This document shows, piece by piece, positions 49,601 through 62,071 of a stretch of 64,000 nt of DNA. The notes below the pieces were generated by a model. It was not told the DNA's origin. It saw nothing but the letters and a program-made list of their open reading frames with translations, and searched no databases. Numbering within the stretch: position 1 is the first letter of the stretch; each line of letters starts with the position of its first letter. The position numbers and the translations under genes were made by a program. The DNA comes from Takifugu bimaculatus (Eukaryota; Chordata; Actinopteri; Tetraodontiformes; Tetraodontidae), in contig CP034977.1 in the NCBI GenBank assembly GCA_004026145.2, positions 1,459,043 through 1,523,042 of the forward strand, read 5' to 3'.

Positions 49601-52600
49601 AGCACCGGAAGATCATCACTCTGTTTTTCCTTTTCGGAAACATGGAAGCCTGTGAGTATTTTGGTGTAATGATGCCGTCAGTGTCAATAATCATGGGGGG
49701 GGAGGGGGGATGCACGATTGCATCATAAATGTCAAGACAGGCACAGCTGACTACGTCAAGCACGTCCAGAAAAACTGTCCAAACAGCATGATCAGACAAA
49801 ACGGCATGGAACCATCATGCGGATTTCCCTCCTTACAATGCTGAAGGATGACTGACAGCTGGAGCTTCGGCGGTGTTTCACTCTATTCTGTGTTCAGACT
49901 CACGGGAGCTGCTGGGGTTGTCGAGGCGATGATGTCGATTGTTGAGGTTTTGGGTGTGGGACAGAGGTCGACATGAGTGCTTTGACCACTAAAACACAGC
50001 AAGAAAAGGTTCCGTGGAGCAGTTCAGTCTGAACAGCTTCATTACCGCTGTCATAAATGTATCAATCAATATGTGCCAAAGAACCTTTTCTCTGAGACTG
50101 GAAATCACATAAGTGGCTCCGGCCAGGTTGCCCACACAACTAGATGAATCACAAACTAATACGCTGCGTGCTCTGAAACGTCAACGCCGCTGTGACTCGT
50201 CTGCATTTACCCGTCTCCGATATAATCGTTTGGATGTAACTTGTTCGGCTGGAGAATAACAGCCACGTAATAACAACACAAACGTTAGCCTCACCTCTGG
50301 ATCTGTGTGACAGCACACACGCTGGTCAAAGACAGTCACTCACAATCAGTCTCGTGGTGCCAAAGTGCATCCATCCAGAAAATGCCAGATTCCACTCTAA
50401 TCATTTTTCGTTTTCTATCTCCATCGCTTCATACCTGGACTATCTGAAATTCCCTACGGCGGGATATTGAAAGACTTGACCTTCAGGATGACAGTTATCA
50501 ACACTCGGCGGTCTGTCGGCAGTGAGACCTTGTGAAGTGCAAATCTTGGTGCACAACCAGGCGTAATGAAACCTGTTCCACGTAGTTTGGTTGAAAGTTG
50601 ATGCCGTGACTGAAAAGGTAAACGAGAGGAGCATTTGAAGATGTTCCCGACTTTTATACACAGACCAAAATATGTTGTTATGTTACGATATCCAGCCCAG
50701 GTTCTGGGTGACCATCTCGTAACCATGAAAATAAAACAGCAAACCCGGAGGTTACCTGTGCCATTTCACCGTGCTTCCACAGGAGGCTGTTTTGTATCCC
50801 AGTGAATGGAGGCCACACATAAACCTTCAAAGCTTTTCACTTTTTAAATTCCCATTCTTTCAATTATCAACTCTTCCTCATTTGGGAAATTGTGTCCGGA
50901 GGAATTACTTCAATATCAGAGCGAACACTGGTGCAGCTTAATAATGTGGTTTTTAAAGACAGCAGACAGGCCCCAGATTGACCAACCATCCAAATAACCA
51001 CTAGAGTGGAGGGAAATGAAGCCGAATCAGTTATTGGAGGGGGGTTTCCAGGCATTGACTAATCAGTGTGAAACATTTCCGCACACGATCCCCGTGGGGA
51101 GCGACGGCAGAGAGGACATTCTTTACTGTGATTATGGGTTCAGCAGTGATGTTTGGAGAATGATGGACCTGTTCTGACTGCATCAGCATCACTGCAGGAG
51201 CGCACAAAGGCAGAATTATCCATACAGAGCACAGCCATGCCTGAACAACCGGAGTTTCAGAACTCCTTGAGAAAAACGGCATGAGACAAGAGAGAAGCCA
51301 GAGAACATAAAGGTCGGTAGGAACACTTTTTAGAGAGCGGCTATTAACAACCAGAAGGCAGAGTCTAACTTCAAATATCCAAAATGACAGGAATTGAAAA
51401 TGATGTGAGGAAGGCTCTGCCTTTGTTCTCTAATGGGCCACCAGGACCTTTGGCATGATGGCGCAGAGTAACCTGTGGCAGAGCTACACAGGAGATGCTC
51501 ATGCATATTTAATTGGAAATGTTTGATGGTAATAATGAGGTTGATGCAAATCCATGTCTGTGCTGAATATTTGAACAGCATATTGACATAAAAGTGATTA
51601 AAACAAGGTTCTGCCCAACCGTAAAGCCAAACATTTAATGGAAAAAAAGCAGGATACACATAAAAATATGATTAAAAAAATTGAGATGGAATCTTAAAGT
51701 AAATACCTGCTCGTCTACATACCAGGAATTATTGGAGTTGGTGCTTTTGCTGTAGAGTGTCAGGACTCGCCGAGGACAAGACTCGTGTTTTAAAAGTGAG
51801 ATGAGGCTCCAGGCTGCAGGAACTTCTGCAGGAGTTCAAACCACTCTTTTGTCAAGATGAGCTGATTTAATGTAGCTGCTGGAGAAAATGTATTCACCGC
51901 TTCTTGGATTATGGGACCGTTGTATAATTTAGGTGTTCTTATCTGCCCATGTAGCACATGCTGATCTGGGATGATGGTGTTGTTTTATGAGGCTGCCAAG
52001 GGAACAGACTGCAGGGTGCTGAGATAATATACATCCTTTACACGCGCAACAATAAAGAACCACATTTGTCTTACCGAGGGCCGACACCTCTGCCCATCAA
52101 CTTTGGGAATGCTCAGTTTTCCAAACTTGAATCAATCAAAAACAACATATCTTAGAGGAACGCACAAACAAGCACTCTCCTTCACCCCCCCAGGGAGATT
52201 CCACAGCAGATGAAATGGCGTGTCACCATAAAGCACGGCTGGAATTGTGATTGTGCATGACCTTCGTTTGTCTCTCCAGACAGAAGCAAGCAGAGCCTCC
52301 ACCAGATGGGTGAATGTTCACTATTGGAATCAGATTGTATGAAAATGGGATTAATTCACATTGCTGCATGCAAACATTTAATCCCTCGAAATATTCTGAA
52401 TATAATAAATCAGAAATAGGAAAAAGCACAATGTAGTTATATTACGGTGTCCTCTTTGAGTCTACACAGTGACAGGAGAGTTGTATTACATGTCCATCAG
52501 TAATTACAGCCATACTTCACACCCTTAAAAAGTAATTAAGAAGACTTTTGTCAGCACGATGGAAAATGTCTTCTTGCGAGAGGGATTTTAGAAACTGGCC

Positions 52601-53980
52601 ACAACATTTTCAATTCTGGTCTGTCACAGCCATTGTGAATTTGACATATTTGTGAATTCTTTTCCAGTAGTGGATAATCCTTTGGGACAAGCTCTGCAAA
52701 ATGGGCTTTTTAGACGGGCAGACGTACATGAACGTGCTGTACGTGAACAATTTTGGATGATTAACTTTCTTTAAGTGCCCATGCCTTCTGTTATGCCCAA
52801 CTATGAAATTACAGAGTACACACGTCCAAAAACATCAGGGACCTGCTCTAATTTGATAATGAATATGATAATTATTATAATTGTGGTAAGTCTTGGTGAG
52901 GCCACAGTTTCACCACAAAATCCTTTAATAAAAGCTGTTTTTTGTTTTTTAACTACTGCAGGGGACCCACTCAGGTCCCGTCAGCTCCAATCACTTTTGA
53001 CACTTTACCACTGTGGATCATTTTCTTCTATTTACCACTCAGTCGCTGATATAAAAGAGCTGGGGCCACATTGAAAACAATAAAGCCAGCATTTACCCAC
53101 AATCACCTGTCTGCCAAGTCTGCCCCCAGCAACCCCACGAATGTGTTACAAATGAGACCGCGTTAAACATGCAAACGCATTAAACATGCAATCGTTTACG
53201 AGTGTGTCATCTTTGGCCTGAAGTTGTGTCATTAGAACACTGGAGAGACGCTTCCCACACTCTCCATCGTCTGTTCTCTCCCTCCCTGAAATAGCCTCCA
53301 GTTTTCTTTGTGCGACTTTACACTGTCACATCACAACACTTTTCTGCAACATCACCGGGAGAGGGGAACTATTTACAGGAAAAAGGCAGCCACTTCGCAT
53401 CGACAGTGGTGTGAAAAAGGGAAAAGGGAAGGTAAATAGGAAGAGAAAGAGTTGGTGATGAAACACTAAATAAAGAAATCAGGTGGAAAAACAACGCTCA
53501 AGGGTAGTTGTAAGTGTCGATTTGTCCGCATTGTCTTTAAATCTGTAAGCTCTTACTAGACTGGGACCCGTGTATCAGCTAACACTGATCACACAGCCAG
53601 AAGAGGATGGTCACAATTTTCAAAACCGAACCACATAAATCAATAAATCCTCCACGTGTGTTGTATGTTCATGCTGTACCGCATAATGGCTGAGCTCTTC
53701 ATGCAGTACAACCAGATGTGCACACAGGCACGTACAGTATATCTCATATAAATGCCCCTCTCTATGAGATCAGGAATGTTAAAAACAAAAAAAACAACAG
53801 GCATCATTCCAAAGCAAGATCTCAAACGTGCAGGGAGGTAAAGTGAAATATAATTGCTAAGAAGCATGAACAAAGATGCTTTTATGCTGAGACACCGGGT
53901 GGATGATGGTCTGACAGAATGAGTCTGTTTTTTTCTTTTTTGAGTGTTTTTTATCTAACAAAAGAGAATCCTGAAAGCTA
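46686..53980. other. Non-coding DNA
   Basis: No supported gene over about 7 kb. ORFs reach 109-112 codons (48734-49072 plus, 51330-51659 minus) but lack domains and splice context. A G-run (GGGGGGGGAGGGGGG) lies near 49695, TGATTAATTAAT at 48323-48334 and an ATGCAAAT octamer at 51544-51551. Confidence 0.4.
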
Positions 53981-54026
53981 CTCCTAAATATGAGTTGGTA
54001 CAATTCCTAAATATGCAATGGTACAA
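53981..54026. repeat. 23-bp tandem duplication carrying two CArG-like boxes
   Basis: CTCCTAAATATGAGTTGGTACAA is followed at once by a second 23-base unit differing at four positions. Each unit holds CCTAAATATG, one base short of the SRF CArG consensus CC(A/T)6GG, so the two boxes are exactly 23 bases apart. Confidence 0.6.
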
Positions 54027-56942
54027 GCATCGCTCAAAAAAAAGAGATTATTTCCATCCACGTGTCTCATCTGAAGAGCAACATCTCTTCACAGAAATCC
54101 ACAGGAAAAAAAAAAAGGAAATCTAGAAAGGCACAGGTAGCTTTAGCACTGGAGCAGAAACATGGGATGTGATGGAAACAGAAGGCTTTGCTCCTGGGCT
54201 GAGAACATGAATCTGCTTTATCTAGCAAAGCAAACCCAGGCTGTATACTAATGGAGACAGGATGTGCCTGCCCAGATATGTTGTGTGTTTGGGTTCCACT
54301 GTTCATCACTTTAAACACGTCGTCAGGGCTCCGCCGGCTCAACGGTATAACTGCCACCGATGCTCGCAGCTACAGCCAATGATTTACTATCTGGCTGTAT
54401 TTTGTCCCACCTGGGTGCACATCACTGCCCACAATGCCGCCCTTTTGCAAAGGGCCCTGCTATGTTTTTAATTCTGTGTAACGTGGTACTTGTGATGCGA
54501 TATCTCCTCAGTATTCATCAGAGGATGGTCTAATCTGGTTCTGCCTTCACCCTTCAAAGGAAAGATAAATTTAATAGTATAGGGCCTAATAGGGCCCAAC
54601 CAAATATTTTCTACATCTCTCTGATCAGATAAAGCTTTGCAATTATTGGCCAGCAAAGTTACCTTTGTACCTCTGTGATTTATGTTCTCGTTGGGCCTTT
54701 TACCTCCACAAGAGAGCCTGCCAGATCTGTCTTTGCTCCATACTCTACCTCAGCATCAGACGTGACTTCATTTGCACAGAAAATGTAATTGTCTTGTTAG
54801 CATGTGGCTGGAATACATAAAGATGTTTAATCATCGGTGCCTTTTAAGTGCCTATGGATGCCACACAACAGCATATGTTGGTTCAGATCTTGGTTTATTT
54901 CTTTATCCACATTTGTGCATAACAGAGTTACTTTTATTCAGTCGTAATAACATCACAACATCACTGGGTTGGGACACTGGAGCAGGAGGTGCCACAGTTT
55001 AATCTGCTCAACTCACATATGTGGAATTTCAGTTTCAGGGTTGGATTCTTTTTCCCTCCGTGCTTTGGTAGGTATTCATGCCAAGTTTCCAATGACCTAG
55101 AGAAGCTGAAATAAGCAGGTTTATGAAGGATACATACTGCATGTTTTGATCTACGTGTGTGCTGGACGATCAGCTCTTTGGTTACTGGTTTACTGAATAA
55201 CCTGGTTAACTTTCAACAAAGTTCACAGGAGAAGAAGAAATCGGGATGCATTCCTGTCATCCAAAGTCTTCAATTGGTGATTAATTAATGAATGAAGGCA
55301 ACAAACTTAATTTATGTTCTGTGGCCTTTTTTCTGTCTGCCTGTTAATGAGAAGCTTACTGTGGGATGGACGCCATTAAAAGGACGGCCTGAAGAACCCC
55401 AGGATTAATGTAGCCCCCCCACAGATCTGAGTGATAATAATGGCAGGTTGAGGGGGAAAAGCATTGAAAATGACACACCTGAAGTTTGATAAAAGAAGAG
55501 ATGGTCCTCATGCTGATGCCAAAACATTACAAAAATCTAAAAAGGCTCTAAAAATAACTCACAAAGCACCGTCTTTCTCGGCTGAAAGTTCTTTGCACTC
55601 TAGATTTGCTTCTGAGTTATTTTGAACGATTCATTAATATTAATTGTCTTTAATTCTGAGGCTCATTGGTGGCGGAATGACAACCCATTTGGATTCCAGC
55701 ACAAACTCTATTTTTTACTTATATTCCGGACACAGACAGAGGTTTAACTCTCTCACGCCATATCTAATTGTTCTTGAAGATTCTTCCCATTTTCTGACAA
55801 TCAAAAGGATTCAGCACTGTGGCACCGTTCTGTGTTTCTCCTCTCTGGAAATTCTTTCTTTCACACTTGCTGAATAGCAACAACAGAATTCTTGCATGTA
55901 TGTTCTGTCTCCTCTGTCTCCCTCTCTGGCTTACAAAGTGTGGGCAGCTGCTCTCAGCTCAGGTTTATAATTGCCAGATGTGTGAGCGCACTGACTGCTC
56001 CGCATGTCAGCATGTTTATTGTGTTCCACCAATTACAGCAGCCACAGGACTACCCAGAATCGGTGGAACTTTGGGTCTCTGTTCTGCAGTGTTGATAACG
56101 CCCATTTCAGACCGATTCTATTCCTGTAAGTTTGCTCTTTTGTAAATCACCCAGGTAAGTTCCTTTTTGTGTGACGTAAGAAGATGAAAACAAGTAAACC
56201 AGGGGCGTCGTCTTCTTCTTCCGTCATGTTAAACAGTTGAAGAAGTAACAGGTCTCATCCGAAAAGCTTGAAATCCGCAAACTCTTTTCCACTGAGTTTG
56301 AGACCCTTTGTCGTTCGGCACCTCTGCGCTCCGAGCCTCACACATTCACTTTGACTGATTTCCTAACAAAGAGCTGTGTGATTGGAGTGCAAGGCAATAA
56401 TTTTGCCTAAGCGACTTCCAGGGATCCAGCATGTATAGCGTTGAATTGCACAATATTCATCCATGCAGTCTGTTATTTTTAGCCATATTCTCTGTATATT
56501 GGAGATGAATGACCCCCTGCGGTTAAAAGGTCACATCTGCCACAGACATAGAGTCCAGAACTGGCCTGCTGGGCCCTGTTTGTGCCTGCGGACCAGTGAG
56601 CATGAGGCAATTTCTCTTCTTCTCCTCTCAGCTCTACCTGTGTATTTTATTGCCTCCCACCAATATTGCTCAAGGACGAAGGTGCGTAACATAAAAAATG
56701 AGATCCAGGAAATTCAGTGTAATGTGCTCATTAGTCTGTCTCCCCGCATGTTTATCAAACATCCAGAGACGTTCAGAGAGTAAGAAGTGTGATGGGAATT
56801 TGAAAATATTATCATTATGAGGGGGTTTTAATCACCAAGTGCACCAATCATGACAGCCTGGGATGTTGACTGAATTTCTAAATCTCAGTGATCGGTCAGA
56901 AGACCCTGACAAGAATGAGACTTTGCAGGCAGATGGAGAATA
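54027..56942. other. Non-coding DNA
   Basis: No supported gene. It contains TGATTAAT (55278-55285, Hox/Pbx-like), a perfect MEF2-type word CTAAAAATAA (55548-55557), and a perfect donor-like CCCAG/GTAAGTTC at 56155 preceded by a strong pyrimidine stretch near 55900-55936. That donor and acceptor would enclose about 215 bases, but the frames inside are interrupted or featureless, so no exon is called. Confidence 0.35.
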
Positions 56943-57281
56943 TCAAGAGTTTATTTCCCTAAATACTAGTGAAAGCTTCTGCAGTGGAACAGTCGATGGA
57001 GCAACAACCGCTGCGCCAACCCGGGGTCGGTCATCAATACAACATAAAGCCTGATGAATCGTCACAATCTGGCCGTCGCTGCCACTGTCACTGGTGATGG
57101 AGGATCCACAGGTGAAGGTGCAAGGAGACGCCTCTCCATCGCTGCTGCTGAGGCCGTTTGGCTGTGAAGGATCATCAACTGATGACGGTGGTGGAGGCTG
57201 GACGAAGACATGCCAGGTTGTCCTCACAAACACTTTCCTGAAGGGGAAACCTTTCTTGGTGCAAAAGTTTGGTGCTATTTT
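56943..57281 (-). other. Weak candidate terminal coding exon
   Basis: On the minus strand a T-rich stretch ending TTTCATATAG gives an acceptor. From 57281 a frame runs 112 codons to TGA at 56943. The start is KIAPNFCTKKGFPFRKV. A proline run (PPPP) and an acidic serine-rich part (SSSDGEASP, SDSGSDGQ) follow, which read like a cytoplasmic tail or linker rather than random sequence. AATAAA overlaps the last codons. No family is recognised, no upstream exon was found, and open frames of this length occur elsewhere here by chance. Confidence 0.18.
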
Positions 57282-58550
57282 CTATATGAAATGAAAATAA
57301 CGAGTGACAAAAGGTCCACAATGTCTGAACCTAAAAGGTTCCTGTGGAGAAGCTGAGTGCCTTTTCAATTAGTAACAATGAACCAATTTAATAAGGGAAG
57401 CGGGGGGCCCGATAGATTTGCACCTTTAGAACATGAACAATAACCATCATTTGTTGAACCACTCTGTTATAAAACATAATCAGAATGACACACATAACCA
57501 TTTTTTCTATAATCTGTCCCACGTTCTGTTTAAGTTTTGACTCTTTCCGACTTTTTCATCAGTCAGTCACAGAATTTACATGCAAACACGCTGTGCCAAC
57601 AAAAATCCTAACAATGGCCACTGACAGTACTGAGAAAAGAAATGAAAATGAGACTCTTACTGCACAAACACCGCTTTAATCTTGCAGAGTGGATGTTTAT
57701 GCTGCATGCCTCCAACCACTTCTCATCTTATTAACTCACATGGAAACGTCTGAAACTGTGATCTGAAAAGAGCTCTGATGGAAAGACGACAGAACATCAA
57801 AAGAGGGGAAACGGCGTCTTTTGGAGAAATCACACAGGTGCAGAAACAGCTTGCGGCGCCGTAGATTCAGCACACAAAGCATTACAATCTTCAAACATAT
57901 TTAAAAAGGTAAAAGTAAGATTCATCAGGGTGACTGTGGCATGTGATAAGCAAAAGCGTCTTTGTGGCAATTAACTGATGACACCCAGGGAGTCTGTTCA
58001 AACACTTCCCTTCGTCTCCATTGGGCCCTTAAATAGGCAGAGGAAATATAATTCTGGTTGTAGCTAAAGACAGAGGATCAGTCATACGCACTTGAGCGCT
58101 TTAGGGCCAACAGGAAGTGTGGGGTCACTGGGGAAGTAAACATCCCCTGATAAAGACGCATCGGTGTTAAAAGTTGCAAACTCATTTAAAAAAAAAAGGC
58201 TGCAGTCAGCGTTCTGAAAAGCAGATACCTTGGTAGATATGACTGAGATGCTACAGCAGTAATGATTTCTTAGATGGAGGACTGCAGAGAGAGAAAAACG
58301 TGTTCTAAATAACCTTTATCTTTCACTGTCACAGCCCAGACAGCCAAAGCTTTGAAGTGTAAAATTTCCCTTTGAGTGTAAACAGCTCTCCTTTCCTTGA
58401 CATTAACCTCTCTCTTTTTTGTGTTCACTCTTTTCTACATGGATAAAGAGGCTGCTCTGTTCTCTCAGTGACTGAAGCCCAGTCTGCTTTAATCAGAGGA
58501 ACCCCCTATTAATGGGTTGTATCACCCTCCGCTCTTCCTCACCTTTTCAG
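57282..58550. other. Non-coding DNA
   Basis: Plain AT-rich sequence. A short plus ORF at 57485-57679 has no support. Nothing recognised. Confidence 0.4.
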
Positions 58551-58960
58551 CTTTAGCACCGCCCATGTGGCAGCCAGCGGTATTTCAACGCCTCCTGCAC
58601 CGTGTTGTTATTGTTTTGTGCCTCACAGCGGGTTATAGCCATACTTGAATAGAAACCTGTCAGACTCTGTTTATAATTGAGGCGTAGCTCCTCTTTGTAT
58701 TCCCCGACGACGGGCTGTTCTGATAAATCAGCGTCCCGGAATGAGGGAACGCGGTGAGACCCGTAATAATCTGCCAGCATCCAGATACCACCGGTCGCTC
58801 CACATCGGGTAGTGCAGGTCTAGGTATCTTAAGAATTCACACACATCCCTGTCGTGAAAGATTGAGCACGCGGGAGCCATTGAAATGTATTCATGCCCAC
58901 AATGTAGAGGAAGCGCAGGGCCACGGTAATGGTTGTCAGGGGCTGGCATGCCTCAGTGAG
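58551..58960. other. Candidate conserved non-coding element
   Basis: About 400 bases with kept CpGs in AT-rich flanks (GCGGGTTATAG, TCTGATAAATCAGCGTCCCG, CCCGTAATAATCTGCC). Two overlapping minus frames (58553-58780, 58728-58949) and a plus frame are all open, which suits a constrained non-coding element as well as chance. No protein domain was recognised. Confidence 0.3.
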
Positions 58961-60414
58961 CTGAGGACGACATTTTCTGTCTCACTGGCTGCAGGGATGT
59001 TTGAGTTATATAACCCTGCTGGAAGCCACAGATGAGAATGTCACATGTGAGCCCTAATAAAATGCTACATTTAGTAAGTGTGCCGTGAAGAGCCTCATAC
59101 AGACCCAGTGATTAAATCAAACCTTTGTTTTGGTGTTGCTTCAGAGGATTTTATTGGTTTGCGCCGCGGCACGAGGCGGCTTCTCGCCTCTGTTTGAATA
59201 ATAAGATTTTGCTTCCAAGGTTGAAAAAGAAAAACAATGTTCAAACCGTCACGGGTGTCACGGGTTCTTCGGTAAAAAAAAACTCCTCCGCTCTCCTGGA
59301 AGATTTGAAGCTGTGAAACTGGTCTGGTCCCGCGTGTTTCTGTGCATGCCAGAGTTAGCAGGTCCAAGGAGGCAAACAGGAACATGGTGAGATTGGTTGT
59401 GGAGTCCCGGATAACCTAAAATGGAGCTTTGCTTCTCAGAGGAAATAGGAATCCTGAATGTTTTTCTTTGCTGTATTTTTGCAGCTCTAATGAGGACATT
59501 TACCACCATGATCACATAAACTGGACAAAGACACCAAATACAATACACCAAAAAACCAAAATATCTACACTGCATAGATGTTATTAAAGTGTTTGGGTTT
59601 TTTTGCTTTTTTTTAGCTCTGTGGCTGCCTATGGTTTTACTTGGCTTTATTTTTCATTTCCACCACCTGCGTCCACAGTTTGGACTCAAAAAAAAAGAAA
59701 AAAAGCCACATCCATCCTGGATCTGCTGCCTGTGTTTATCTGTATTCCATCCCAGTATTATCATTTCTTACCACTGGGGTTGTCATCTCAAAACTTTCTT
59801 AAAGTCTCTGCAGCCACTGGAGGGGAACTCCAGTCAATATTTTGTATTTTCCCGTTCCTAGCTTTGCCAGAGATTAATTACAATCATGAGGAAGTATCTA
59901 ACTGAAGTACGGAGCCGTGGAACTTCTCGGCTCGTCAAAAACTGAAACGCCATCAGGCATAAAAGAGTTGCTCATTAGAGACTAAATATAAATTGACTGC
60001 AAGGATACCAAAGGCGCTGTCTGGGAGTGAGGGAATATCTGTTTGATCCGGTAAAACTCCGACTTCCAGTGTCAGATGCTGCGAATCCGATGAAACCCTC
60101 TGCACTCCATAATGAGATCAGGATGAACACAAACACTGAAGAAAAAAGCTGCTGTTGTCATTAAAAATAGGTTAAAAGCAAGAATCAACTCCACACTCCA
60201 GAAGCTCTTAGCTGTGATGTATAATTGTTTTAAAAAGACTGCTGCTTTTGTTCTCCATTGAGATTAAAACTGTTTATCTGCAAGCTTCCAGACGCTGCAA
60301 ATCCGTATCAGGTAACCTTCTGTTTACAAAGCTAAGCTGAGATCTAGCAGAGAAACATTGAGCCATCTCCTGCCGTTACTGCTATTTTTTTTCCCCCGTT
60401 TCTACCTCCGGCAG
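58961..60414. other. Non-coding DNA
   Basis: No supported gene. ORFs of 90-105 codons between 59095 and 59905 overlap on both strands and read as low-complexity or hydrophobic noise. Confidence 0.4.
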
Positions 60415-60461
60415 TCCAAAAGTGCGGATGCTGCAACTCTATCCCGATCCTGATCAGCGCG
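60415..60461 (+). other. Weak candidate 47-bp internal exon
   Basis: A good pyrimidine tract ending CCTCCGGCAG (AG at 60413-60414) and a perfect donor GTAAGT at 60462 bracket 47 bases. Two of three frames are open; one reads QKCGCCNSIPILISA, the other PKVRMLQLYPDPDQR. No partner exon was found. A few such pairs are expected by chance in 64 kb, so this may be nothing or part of a non-coding RNA. Confidence 0.12.
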
Positions 60462-60696
60462 GTAAGTGCTTGGTTTGCACTGATCAAATTCAGGCCGTCC
60501 TTGGTTTGGAATGCAGGGCAGAAATCAAACGGGAGGCCACTCTGCTCGGGAAGTGTTGGGTGGCAAGTGCTGACGTGACAGACTTCCAAGGTTTGGAGAT
60601 GAAATTCCGCCTCACACAGCCGGGGCAGGAGTTGATGACAACACGGAGGGCGCAACTACCACACATCACCCCTCACAAGTGTCTAAGGGCTAAACA

Positions 60697-60699
<3 letters not shown>

Positions 60700-60770
<71 letters not shown>
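60700..60770. repeat. (TG)35 microsatellite
   Basis: A perfect tract of about 71 bases. Confidence 0.97.
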
Positions 60771-60773
<3 letters not shown>

Positions 60774-61487
60774 AGCACAGACGTCCTTAGAGGAAACTGA
60801 ACGAGTTATTATAGAAATGTTGGATCTTTTTTATTCGTGCCAAGAATTCGTGCTGGAATGAAAGACGATGAGAAGGAGAGATGTAACGTTTGACGAGTGA
60901 AGAACAGTCGGGGGAAGAAAAAAACCCCCAAAACAAGCCACCACTAGAATGCGTCGCTTTCATTTGCACGGCTTTTCTGCCATTCTTCACGAGACAGCCA
61001 GTGATTGCCTAATTACGGAGATGTTGTTCGCCCGAGATTAGAGAGAAAGAGTGGAAATAAATCCCACCTCTCCTGGTTCCCGAGCCACGTTCGCATCAGA
61101 TCTGGTCTCTGCGTTTGTCTGCTCTTACCATCTGGAGCAGGAGGCTCTTCCAAGATCCCTCTGTTCATCCCGTTCAGTCTTTTCTCTCATTTATTTAGGC
61201 TCTCCTCCTCCACGTTCAACTGTTGCCATAATTTCAGGCCTCAGTTGCAGCAACTTGTGCGCGACAACTTTTCAAATGATGACTGTACTAAAGTGTGTAA
61301 AGAGAACTATTGATTTGTGTTCCCATCCAACCAGATTGAAATCTTTAATTAGCTCCATGGCAGCGCTCCATATTTAAATTAGACATCAGAATAGTGTGTG
61401 TGCGGATGTTGATACGAGGTTCCATCACTGGCTTCTAGCATAAACAGCTTTGTATTTTAAAAATGAATCTGATTGAACTGAAATTGA

Positions 61488-61489
<2 letters not shown>
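60771..61489. other. Non-coding DNA
   Basis: Between two TG tracts. Plus ORFs at 61005-61377 overlap in two frames with no domain. Nothing recognised. Confidence 0.4.

Positions 61490-61584
<95 letters not shown>
61490..61584. repeat. (TG)47 microsatellite
   Basis: A perfect 95-bp tract next to copy 3 of the dispersed repeat. Confidence 0.97.
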
Positions 61585-61586
<2 letters not shown>

Positions 61587-61679
61587 AAGGCCTGTTTGGG
61601 GGTTGAAGGTTAGAACCCTCAGGTTCAGGTTAGGGTGAGAAATTTAAATGCGGTGGTCAGGGTGTGCTAGACATACAAA
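61585..61679 (+). repeat. Microsatellite-associated dispersed repeat, copy 3 (truncated)
   Basis: AAAGGCCTGTTTGGGGGTTG, GAAGGTTAGAA and GGTTCAGGTTAGGGTGAG parallel the second half of copy 2 (TTTGAGGGG, GAAGGTTGACA, GGGTTTAGGTTAGGG). TG tracts flank it on both sides. Confidence 0.55.
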
Positions 61680-61680
61680 T

Positions 61681-61736
<56 letters not shown>
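61680..61736. repeat. Compound (TG)n(GA)n microsatellite
   Basis: A TG tract at 61680-61705 changes directly into a GA tract to 61736. Confidence 0.95.
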
Positions 61737-61739
<3 letters not shown>

Positions 61740-62048
61740 AGAGAATCTACAGCACAAATGCAAATCAAACACCTTTAAAGGCTCATTGTTTTTTTTCTTT
61801 TAATCTAAACTGGGATGCTTTAGTTTGAGGAAAATACGTGTTCACTGGGGACACAGTCGGGGTTCAGCATCCTGTAAAGTGACTAATGCTTCTAACATAA
61901 TAAACTATTACTGCCGTCTCCCAGGACGCCTTGTTTTGTTGTTTGTTACTGAGTTTCGTTGGCTGAGCCAACAAAACTCATTTGATTCGCACAGGCATGA
62001 TAAAAAAAAGTCAAATAACATTTAAACCAAAGAATAGCTCCAAACAAT
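61737..62048. other. Non-coding DNA
   Basis: AT-rich. ATGCAAAT octamer at 61758-61765; no gene recognised. Confidence 0.4.
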
Positions 62049-62071
62049 GGGGGGGGGGGGGGGGGGGGGGG
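62049..62071. repeat. Poly-G run (23 bases)
   Basis: The longest homopolymer in the window. Its true length is doubtful because such runs are error-prone. Confidence 0.9.

Noticed and set aside
55819..56145. Cys-rich plus ORF with CxxC spacing (NCQMCERTDCSACQ), considered as a zinc-binding module
   Set aside because: The Cys pattern is short, matches no family I know, and the frame ends before the nearby donor at 56155.
60422..60790. 122-codon plus ORF ending in Cys-Val repeats
   Set aside because: The second half is the TG microsatellite, and the first half would be interrupted by the donor if the 47-bp exon were real.
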